Source of the DNA: Emticicia sp031378345
GTDB taxonomy: Bacteria; Bacteroidota; Bacteroidia; Cytophagales; Spirosomataceae
Assembly: GCA_031378345.1 (NCBI GenBank)
Contig: JANNDY010000034.1
Span: forward strand, 124,001-188,000
Reading direction: 5' to 3'
DNA length: 64,000 nt
Positions 57,916 to 64,000 of this stretch are shown in pieces (the first letter of the stretch is position 1; each line of letters begins with the position of its first letter). The notes below the pieces were generated by a model that did no database searches, was not told the DNA's origin, and was given only the letters and a program-made list of their open reading frames with translations. A program made the position numbers and the translations under genes.

Positions 57916-59145
57916 TTATTTCTCCAAAATAACCCAACGATTTAATACATTATGAGGCATTTCTATAACTATTTTATAGAAAGAAGAAGGTATTTTACTC
58001 ACATCAATCGTAGCTTTTTCAGACTTAACTGCAATTTTTTTTATCAATTGGTATTTATCTTTTTCCCCAATTTTAAAGCCATTGGTAGTTGCTAACCAAA
58101 TCTTGGCTTTGCCTTTTTTATCTATAGCTTTCCAAGTTAGATTGATGTTTCCATCTTTGAATGTAGCTTCAGGGGAAATTGCCGAAATTTTGCCAGTTAA
58201 AGCAATGCCATCTATTTCAAATTGTTGCTCAAGAGGCAAAGAAATAGTCATAAATGAAGCAATTGAAGGCATAATATCAACAATGGCAGGTTGATTTTGT
58301 CGAAAATATGGGTTCAGATTTTGTGCATTTGTTACAATCCAAGTCGAGCGTTCTCTGTCTGATTGTCCACCATGACCTTTCCCTGTTTTGGCATCACGAC
58401 CGTGGTCAGTTGTTATATAAATTACCCAATCTTCTTTGAAATTGGCTTGGCGATATTTGATGGCTTGCCAAATACGCCCCACTTGTTTATCCATTTGCTC
58501 AATGGCTGCATGAAATTCTGGACTATCTCCAAATTTATGCCCCATATCGTCAGTAAATTCAAGATAAACCCATGTCAAGTCAGGAGCATCGGTTTTGATA
58601 GAATTGGCAGCAGCAGTAGCCACTTGTTCGTCAATCAGATTGATATATTTGCTTTGTTTATCGTGCGGATAGCGAGCAGTATCAAGCTCTAAACCATCAA
58701 AGTGATAATCCGTTTTGATATTATTCGTTTGAGCTAAATCATCGCCTACGAGTTTTGTTCGATTATCAAGCCAAGTAGAAAATACGGCGGTTTTCTTTTC
58801 GGGATATTGTTCTTTAAAGAAGCGAAAAATTGTCCAATAATTATAATTTGGAGCTTTGATATCATTGCCCCAAACATTGTGTTTATTCACCCAAGTGCCT
58901 GTCAATAAACTATTATAGCCAACGGCAGAAATAGTTGGTGTCTGAGAATAGCCATTTTTTTCGCCACCTACATAAGCACGAGTATAAGCACCAATTTGGG
59001 CAATCGAATCGAGCGTAGGTTTGTTGATTTTTTCAATCACGTCAGATGGTATTCCATCTACAATGATGAAAATAGCCTTTTTTTTGAGTTGTGCCGAAAG
59101 ATTAAAAACCGAGAAAAAAAGAATTGTTAGTAGAAGTTTGTTCAT
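57916..59145 (-). CDS. Exported alkaline-phosphatase-superfamily phosphodiesterase
   Basis: The product has 409 residues from MNKLLLTILFFSVFNLSAQ (signal peptide); a TTG two codons upstream is rejected. The metal and nucleophile residues of the superfamily are seen: Asp in AIFIIVDGIPSDVIEK (about 31), Thr nucleophile region in SQTPTISAVGYNSLLTGT, Asp/His in LEFTDDMGHKFGDSPEF (about 197-213), DHGRDAKTGKGHGGQSDRER (Asp/His pair, about 248). It resembles nucleotide pyrophosphatase/phosphodiesterases and acts outside the cytoplasm. A C-terminal beta domain (about 310-409) may bind carbohydrate. The substrate is unknown. Confidence 0.88.
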   Translation of the reverse strand: MNKLLLTILFFSVFNLSAQLKKKAIFIIVDGIPSDVIEKINKPTLDSIAQIGAYTRAYVGGEKNGYSQTPTISAVGYNSLLTGTWVNKHNVWGNDIKAPNYNYWTIFRFFKEQYPEKKTAVFSTWLDNRTKLVGDDLAQTNNIKTDYHFDGLELDTARYPHDKQSKYINLIDEQVATAAANSIKTDAPDLTWVYLEFTDDMGHKFGDSPEFHAAIEQMDKQVGRIWQAIKYRQANFKEDWVIYITTDHGRDAKTGKGHGGQSDRERSTWIVTNAQNLNPYFRQNQPAIVDIMPSIASFMTISLPLEQQFEIDGIALTGKISAISPEATFKDGNINLTWKAIDKKGKAKIWLATTNGFKIGEKDKYQLIKKIAVKSEKATIDVSKIPSSFYKIVIEMPHNVLNRWVILEK

Positions 59146-59243
59146 TTCCAATGCGATAAAATAGAAGAAAAATTATTTTATTGATTGCAAATATACTTAA
59201 ACCCCTCTGTGGATAAGATGAAATTATTGTTAAATAAAGATTA

Positions 59244-60449
59244 TTACTCGTCTAAAATACTTTCTTCCATTGTAGAAGTGCCTCCGTGCATGATTTCGAT
59301 GAGAGATTTTATATTATAAACCGAGCGATTGTAGCGATTATTGAGTAGAATTATAACAAAATCTTCTCTTGGGTCAAAAAACATAATGGTATTATAGCCT
59401 TTCCACCAGCCTGTGTGGTAAACGTAGTCGGTTTGTTGTTTGTCATTCACCCAAAGTCGAAAACCATAGCCATAATTTCGTAGTCCGGGGAACTCAAAAC
59501 TACGTGGCGTAATCATTTCTCTGAAAGATTCTTTATTAATAATTGTATTATTTTTTAAGGCTTTGTACCAATTCAACAAATCTCCAACGGTCGAATAAAC
59601 ACCTTTATCCCCCGTAATATCATCATAATAATCTTTTGGCAAACGTTGCCCAAATTGATAGCCAAAAGTGCGATTGATGTTGATAGAATCGTTTTTGGTA
59701 GTTATGATAAATGAGTTTTTCATTCCTGCAGGTTTGAAAAGATTTTCTCTCATGTATTCATCAAAACTTTTTCCTGAAACCTTCTCTACGAGGGCGGCCA
59801 AAACTGCAAAATTCGTATTGTTATAGCCAAAATAATGATCAGGCTGGTTAAACATTTTAGGCGTTGGTTGCACAGTCGCAAACCACTCCATCATTTGCTG
59901 ATTGCTTGGATAAATTTTTGTTTCCCGAACAGTTTTATCAAAAGTATATTGATAAAAAGGCAAACCCGATCGATGACAAAGTAAGCTCCTGATAGTAATG
60001 CCATCATAAGGAAAATTCGGAAAATAGTCTTTTACAGTATAATCTAAGCCTATTTTACCTTGTTCGGCGAGTTTCATTACAGCAACGGCTGTAAATGTTT
60101 TTGACAAAGAAGCTAACTGAAATTTTGATTGAAGATTGTTTTTGACAGTATCCTTGAAATCAGCAAAACCATAAGATTTTTGGTAAACTATAACCCCTTT
60201 TTGAGCTATTAGTACATTTCCGTTGAAACCTTCGGCTATTTTTTGCTGAATTACTTGCTCAATTAAGGCTGCCTTTTGGTCGGCTTTTATTTCTATCTTG
60301 ATGCGTGCTTCTTCTTTTATTAAAGCCACACTATCAACTTCTGCAATTCCATTTGAAGTGATATTTTTGCAAGAAAAAAGATATAAACAACAGAAGGAAA
60401 ATAAAATATAGTAATAACTATGTAGGGGAAAAACAAATTTTAATTTCAT
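59244..60449 (-). CDS. Lipoprotein serine hydrolase of the beta-lactamase/penicillin-binding fold
   Basis: The protein has 401 residues. The N-terminus has a hydrophobic segment ending in a lipobox (LFSC, Cys about 27). The class C-type motifs are FQLASLSKTFTAVAVMKLAE (SxxK with nucleophile Ser, about 115), YFGYNNTNFAVLAALV (YxN, about 205) and VYHTGWWKGYNTIMFF (H/KTG, about 347). Such enzymes act as D-amino-acid peptidases, esterases or, rarely, beta-lactamases. It lies downstream of mreD in the same direction, 144 bp beyond it, but a repeat block separates them. Confidence 0.85.
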   Translation of the reverse strand: MKLKFVFPLHSYYYILFSFCCLYLFSCKNITSNGIAEVDSVALIKEEARIKIEIKADQKAALIEQVIQQKIAEGFNGNVLIAQKGVIVYQKSYGFADFKDTVKNNLQSKFQLASLSKTFTAVAVMKLAEQGKIGLDYTVKDYFPNFPYDGITIRSLLCHRSGLPFYQYTFDKTVRETKIYPSNQQMMEWFATVQPTPKMFNQPDHYFGYNNTNFAVLAALVEKVSGKSFDEYMRENLFKPAGMKNSFIITTKNDSININRTFGYQFGQRLPKDYYDDITGDKGVYSTVGDLLNWYKALKNNTIINKESFREMITPRSFEFPGLRNYGYGFRLWVNDKQQTDYVYHTGWWKGYNTIMFFDPREDFVIILLNNRYNRSVYNIKSLIEIMHGGTSTMEESILDE

Positions 60450-60559
60450 AATAATATCATCTCACAAAGCCTGACAGACGAGAGTTTTAGTAAAAATATC
60501 TCGAATAAATTTTATTAATAAAAGTAAATTAAGAGTGAAATAATCTTGTAGTTTTCCGC

Positions 60560-60595
60560 CATTCACTCATTCTATCATTCACACATTCACTCATT
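60560..60595 (-). repeat. GAGTGAATG/ATGATAGA repeats after mreD
   Basis: On the reverse strand the segment reads AATGAGTGAATGTGTGAATG, then ATAGAATGAGTGAATG, overlapping the mreD stop codon. It belongs to the same microrepeat family as 3383-3430 and 34222-34249. Confidence 0.7.
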
Positions 60596-61100
60596 AATTT
60601 CCCCGTACATATTGCAAAATAATTATCATAAAAGTAGTAAAAACTACGCTACAAATAATTTTCAAAATAGTAATCAAGAAAAACTGAAAACCGCCAGCCT
60701 CAACAAAAAATAACATCGAATGATGCATCAATGTTAGCACAGCTACATAACGCACAAATCGTTCAGCACCCATGTCTTTCAGGGTGATTGTTACTTCGTT
60801 TTCGACACCTTTGGTTGGAAACAAAAACTTAATGATATAACTTCTCAAAAAGCCTATCAAAACACTTGCAGATGCATGGATTCCTGCGGTATTATAAAAA
60901 ATATCTACCAAAAGTCCGATCAAAAAACTTATCAAAATCACCCAAATAGGAGCGATTTCGTCTGGTAAAAGCAAAATACAGGCAATATAAACAAAGCAAA
61001 ACGCCACATCGAAAAACACAAAATTGCGAATAACCACAATTTGTAAAATCAAATAAATGACGAATGTCAGCACTAATCTTATGACAGTTTGAGAATTCAT
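60594..61100 (-). CDS. mreD: Rod shape-determining protein MreD
   Basis: The protein has 168 residues with five or six membrane helices; IPIWVILISFLIG-like helices around 50-75 and the C-terminal IICSVVFTTFMIIILQYVRG. The sequence of MreD is poorly conserved, so the call relies on size, topology, and the 4-bp overlap with mreC (ATGA). It is an inner-membrane member of the elongasome scaffold. The usual next genes (PBP2 and RodA) are absent; a serine hydrolase follows instead. Confidence 0.88.
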   Translation of the reverse strand: MNSQTVIRLVLTFVIYLILQIVVIRNFVFFDVAFCFVYIACILLLPDEIAPIWVILISFLIGLLVDIFYNTAGIHASASVLIGFLRSYIIKFLFPTKGVENEVTITLKDMGAERFVRYVAVLTLMHHSMLFFVEAGGFQFFLITILKIICSVVFTTFMIIILQYVRGN

Positions 61101-61957
61101 TTCTTAATTTCGGTAGTTGCTTGCTCTAATAATTCTTGTTCTTTTTTGAGCTTATTATTTACAATATATACGTAAGACAAGTTCTGAAAATCGGTGGCTA
61201 ATTCGACCTCAATATCAAAAAAAGCTTGGTCTTGCTTGGCACTTAATTTACGAATTTTTCCGAGCATTGTTCCCGAAGGAAAAATAACATTTTGCTCAGA
61301 AGTTATCACCGAGTCACCTTGCTTGATTGTCTTGAAGCGGTCAATGGTTGTTAAATCAATTACTCTTGGATTTAGTCCACCCCATTTGGCAATGCCCAAA
61401 GCTTTGTCATTTTTGGCACGTAATGTTAGGTTCTTTACTTCTGTCGAAACATTGAAATTTGCATGAAGAATAGAATAGACACGAGAAAAATGTTCGGAGC
61501 ATGACATCACTTGACCAACCACGCCTTGCGGACAAATTACGCCCATGCCTGGCTCAATTCCATCTAAAGTTCCTTTATCAAGTGTTAGATAATTATTGGT
61601 CAAATTGACAGTATTATTGACAACTTTTGCTACCTTAAACTCAAATCGCTTGGCATAAAGCGAATCAACTTTGTAGTAATCTCCTTCACGACCTTTGAAT
61701 TGTTGCATCATTACTGCCGATTTTTTCAACTGAGCATTTTCAGCAATCAGTTGGTCGTTTACCGCCCCAAGATTCATGTAATTTTTTACATAATTTGAAC
61801 TTTCAAGCGTTTTTGCAGCATAATAGTTGGACGTATTAAAAAAAGACACATCCCAGTAATGGTCATTTTTGACAATTAACCAAAAACTAACCAGTTCTAA
61901 TATGGCAAATAAAAGAAAATTTCGTATGCGAAATATAAGTCGGAAGAGTTGCGACAT
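61097..61957 (-). CDS. mreC: Rod shape-determining protein MreC
   Basis: The protein has 286 residues: a short cytoplasmic N-terminus, one membrane helix (about 12-30), a coiled-coil segment (about 65-95, DQLIAENAQLKKSAVMMQQF) and two beta-barrel domains with NNYLTLDKGTLDGIEPGMGV and ALGIAKWGGLNPRVIDLTTI, VITSEQNVIFPSGTMLGKI. It links MreB inside the cell to the peptidoglycan machinery outside. It overlaps mreD by 4 bp. The 199 bp upstream to mreB carry large inverted repeats. Confidence 0.93.
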   Translation of the reverse strand: MSQLFRLIFRIRNFLLFAILELVSFWLIVKNDHYWDVSFFNTSNYYAAKTLESSNYVKNYMNLGAVNDQLIAENAQLKKSAVMMQQFKGREGDYYKVDSLYAKRFEFKVAKVVNNTVNLTNNYLTLDKGTLDGIEPGMGVICPQGVVGQVMSCSEHFSRVYSILHANFNVSTEVKNLTLRAKNDKALGIAKWGGLNPRVIDLTTIDRFKTIKQGDSVITSEQNVIFPSGTMLGKIRKLSAKQDQAFFDIEVELATDFQNLSYVYIVNNKLKKEQELLEQATTEIKK

Positions 61958-61964
61958 TTTTAAA

Positions 61965-62142
61965 TGAGTTCTGAATTCTGAATTCTGAGTTCTGAATTCT
62001 GAAGTCTAAAGTTTAATCAACGAAAAATTGTCTAAAATACAGAATTCAAAAGTAAAAACTATTAAATAGAATTTACTTTTGAATTTAATACCTCGCGATA
62101 AACTCAGAATTCAGAACTCAGAACCGCAACGGCGGACCGTTC
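61965..62142. repeat. Nested inverted repeats between mreB and mreC
   Basis: Outer arms: TTCTGAGTTCTGAATTCTGA (61983-62002) and its complement (62104-62123), embedded in a tandem run of TCTGAATTC-type units from 61965. Inner arms: AATTCAAAAGTAAA (62043-62056) and TTTACTTTTGAATT (62072-62085). A further small hairpin AACGG-CGGA-CCGTT lies at 62128-62141. The whole space can fold into a branched structure between two co-oriented genes of the mreBCD group and may lower mreC expression relative to mreB. Confidence 0.8.
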
Positions 62143-62156
62143 AGAATTCAAAAAAA

Positions 62157-63188
62157 TTATTGCACAATAACAGCTCTATACTTTTCGATATTTTTCAAAA
62201 TCTCGCCAGTTCCACGAACAACGGCACGAAGCGGGTCGTCGGCAACGTGAATCGGAAGTTTTGTTTTGATAGCCAAACGTTTATCTAAGCCATGAAGCAA
62301 TGCTCCACCACCTGTCAAATAAATACCGTTTTCGTAAATATCTGCCGAAAGTTCGGGTGGCGACATTTCTAAGGCACGCATAATTGCTTCTTCAATTTTA
62401 GAAATTGATTTGTCAAGAGCGTAAGCAATTTCGCTATAAGTAACTTTGATTTCTTTCGGAATACCAGTCATTAAATCACGTCCACGAATTTCAATATCAG
62501 CAGGAGGATTGTCCAAATCAGGCAAAGCTGCACCCACTTGAATCTTGATAAATTCTGCTGAACGCTCGCCAATAAGCAAGTTATGCTCACGACGCATATA
62601 ATCAACAATATCTCTCGTAAATAAATCTCCTGCGATACGCACCGAAGCCTCACAAACAATGCCAGAAAGTGCTATGACAGCGATTTCGGTAGTTCCACCA
62701 CCAATATCTGCAATCATTGAGCCATTTGGTTGCTCAATATCAATACCTATACCGATTGCCGCTGCAATTGGCTCATGTACCATATATACTTCTTTTGCAC
62801 CCGCGTGTTCGGCTGAGTCTTTTACTGCACGTTTCTCAACCTCCGTAATGCCCGATGGAATACAAATAACCATTCGGTGTGAGGGAGAAAAAAACCAACT
62901 ACGACCAGTCTCAATCATCTTAATCATGCCACGAATCATCAATTCGGCGGCAGTAAAGTCGGCAATTACGCCATCTTTGAGCGGGCGGATGGTCTTTATA
63001 TTTTCGTTAGTCTTTTCATGCATTTGCATTGCTTTGTGTCCTATCGCTAACACTTTTCCGGTAATTTTGTCCAAAGCAATAATAGAGGGTTCATCTACAA
63101 CTATTTGGTCTTTGTAGATAATGAGGGTATTTGCCGTACCCAAGTCAATCGCGATATCACTCGTGAGGAAGTTAAACAATCCAGCCAT
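62157..63188 (-). CDS. mreB: Rod shape-determining protein MreB
   Basis: The protein has 343 residues of actin fold. Phosphate 1 IAIDLGTANTLIY (about 11-23), phosphate 2 SMIADIGGGTTEIAVIALSG (about 156-175) and the adenosine motif IYLTGGGALLHGLDKRL (about 290-306) are intact, with MVHEPIAAAIGIGIDIEQP. The N-terminus MAGLFNFLTSD is the usual amphipathic start. It polymerises under the inner membrane and directs lateral wall synthesis with MreC and MreD encoded downstream, so the organism is probably rod-shaped. Confidence 0.97.
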   Translation of the reverse strand: MAGLFNFLTSDIAIDLGTANTLIIYKDQIVVDEPSIIALDKITGKVLAIGHKAMQMHEKTNENIKTIRPLKDGVIADFTAAELMIRGMIKMIETGRSWFFSPSHRMVICIPSGITEVEKRAVKDSAEHAGAKEVYMVHEPIAAAIGIGIDIEQPNGSMIADIGGGTTEIAVIALSGIVCEASVRIAGDLFTRDIVDYMRREHNLLIGERSAEFIKIQVGAALPDLDNPPADIEIRGRDLMTGIPKEIKVTYSEIAYALDKSISKIEEAIMRALEMSPPELSADIYENGIYLTGGGALLHGLDKRLAIKTKLPIHVADDPLRAVVRGTGEILKNIEKYRAVIVQ

Positions 63189-63369
63189 TTTGAGCTTTAT
63201 GGGTTAAAAAATTTATGATTTGCCCGCAAATTTACAACTATTATTTACAAAATTTCCCTAAATATTTGAAAAAGTATTGAAAAAGATAAAAAGTATTCAT
63301 CTTTTAGTTATTTAGATTCCTGAAAAAACTTTGGGAGTACAAGTTTTAATAAAAACCCAAGGCATTTTG

Positions 63370-63420
63370 ATTTTATTACCGTAAATTTGGAATGTAATTC
63401 CCAAAATACGGTAATAAAAT
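63370..63420. promoter_or_regulatory. Long palindrome containing the -7 box and start codon of the ATPase gene
   Basis: The perfect 14-bp arms ATTTTATTACCGTA (63370-63383) and TACGGTAATAAAAT (63407-63420) are separated by 23 bp that contain GGAA-TGTAA-TTCC. The -7-like box TAAATTTG (63382-63389) overlaps the left arm and centre. The right arm includes the first two bases of the ATG at 63419. A repressor binding here, or a hairpin in the leader RNA, would block expression of the downstream gene. Confidence 0.7.
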
Positions 63421-64000
63421 GATAAATAGACTTTTAAGTAAACATATATTTGAGAGATTAGCTTATTTTCCTGCATTAGCATTAGTAGGACCAAGGCAAG
63501 TTGGTAAAACAACTTTGGCAAAACAAGTGGCATTGGATATGGAAAAAGAAGTTGAATATATTGACGTTGAGTTTCCTGAAGATGCCCTAAAATTAACCGA
63601 TGCAGCTTTATACCTAAAAAGGCTCGAAGAAAAAATTGTAATCATTGACGAAATCCAACGTATGCCCGAATTATTTCCAATATTACGCTCGCTGATTGAC
63701 CAAAATAATCAAGCAGGACGCTTCATATTGTTGGGTTCGGCATCACCCGATATTCTTAAAAACACTTCTGAAACCTTAGCAGGACGTATTTCTTACCTCG
63801 AATTAATGCCTTTCAATTTATCAGAAGTAGGAAACGACTATGAAAAACATTGGCTGAGAGGAGGATTTCCGAAGGCTTATTTAGCACCAAGTGAAAGCAT
63901 TTGGGAAATATGGTTTGAAGACTTTAGACGTACTTATGTTGAACGAGATTTACCATTATTGGGAATGCCCGCCAATCCAATGGAAATTCAAAGATTGTTA
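63419..64000 (+). CDS. AAA_14/DUF4143-type ATPase, C-terminal part outside window
   Basis: The reading frame starts with ATG at 63419 and is open to the window edge (194 codons). Walker A is LALVGPRQVGKTTLAKQ (about 20-36), Walker B is KIVIIDEIQRMPELFPIL (about 77-94), with sensor RFILLGSASPDILKNTSE and AGRISYLELMPFNLSEVG after it, the standard order of this family. The C-terminal DUF4143 (nuclease-like) domain begins near the edge (WFEDFRRTYVERDLPLLG). These P-loop ATPases of unknown function are frequent in mobile and defence regions. The start lies inside a long palindrome, suggesting autoregulation. Confidence 0.85.
   Translation, partial: MINRLLSKHIFERLAYFPALALVGPRQVGKTTLAKQVALDMEKEVEYIDVEFPEDALKLTDAALYLKRLEEKIVIIDEIQRMPELFPILRSLIDQNNQAGRFILLGSASPDILKNTSETLAGRISYLELMPFNLSEVGNDYEKHWLRGGFPKAYLAPSESIWEIWFEDFRRTYVERDLPLLGMPANPMEIQRLL

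Overview
The window looks like a chromosomal segment of a member of the Bacteroidota, most likely the Cytophagales (an Emticicia/Arcicella/Spirosoma-like relative; this placement is inference). The reasons are an AT-rich genome, TAnnTTTG-type -7 promoter boxes, few Shine-Dalgarno sequences, and many secreted or lipoprotein families common in that phylum (DUF1080, ThuA, SMP-30, DUF4097, a PQQ-dehydrogenase/cytochrome c fusion). The gene order YceD-rpmF-plsX-fabH-efp-accB-accC also fits. No rRNA, tRNA, CRISPR array, integrase or complete insertion sequence was recognised by eye.

Layout. 1-9 kb: a tail-specific protease cut by the window edge, an FKBP isomerase, a ThiF/MoeB-rhodanese fusion, a GreA-like protein, a glycosyltransferase, an SGNH-type lipoprotein, a carotenoid enzyme, an SMP-30 lactonase and a DoxX protein. 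9-14 kb: a cyclase-TolB-TPR regulator, a REP-associated tyrosine transposase (RAYT) with its hairpin repeats, an acyl-CoA dehydrogenase and a PAP2 phosphatase. 14.3-22.3 kb: the fatty-acid initiation operon, in which accB and accC are separated by two toxin-antitoxin modules and a leucine-rich-repeat lipoprotein. 22.3-25 kb: DUF1684, an MFS transporter and ThuA. 25.1-29 kb: a two-gene DNA methyltransferase/nuclease-like defence cassette. 29-39.4 kb: redox proteins, an ABC ATPase, an aspartyl protease with PDZ, a DNA/RNA nuclease, and a DUF1080 plus PQQ-dehydrogenase/cytochrome c pair whose second gene is broken by a one-base frameshift. 39.4-42.7 kb: a compact type II restriction-modification island (DpnA-like and DpnM/Dam-like methyltransferases, a controller protein and a PD-(D/E)XK nuclease) that appears to have split a relE-type toxin gene. 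42.8-54.6 kb: a FrnE-like oxidoreductase, a dead WYL-regulator gene, an AraC/Ogt repair protein, a SNF2 helicase, an alpha-oxoamine synthase, pth, pyrR, a TPR membrane glycosyltransferase-like protein and GumN/TraB. 54.8-63.2 kb: rpsL-rpsG without fusA, repeat-rich surface proteins, hydrolases and mreBCD. The end is an AAA/DUF4143 ATPase gene that starts inside a long palindrome and runs off the window.

The most notable themes are small mobile or palindromic DNA. RAYT/REP hairpins occur, one of them inside the transposase coding sequence. There is a pair of about 105-bp hairpin elements in opposite orientation 14 kb apart. GC-rich 15-20 bp repeats are embedded in genes. A palindrome of about 67 bp lies at the left edge of the restriction island, and ATGATAGA tandem repeats sit behind stop codons. 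The main candidates for uncharacterised biology are the 25.1-29 kb two-gene cassette and the restriction system in which DpnII-type methyltransferases are paired with a nuclease unlike the DpnII family.
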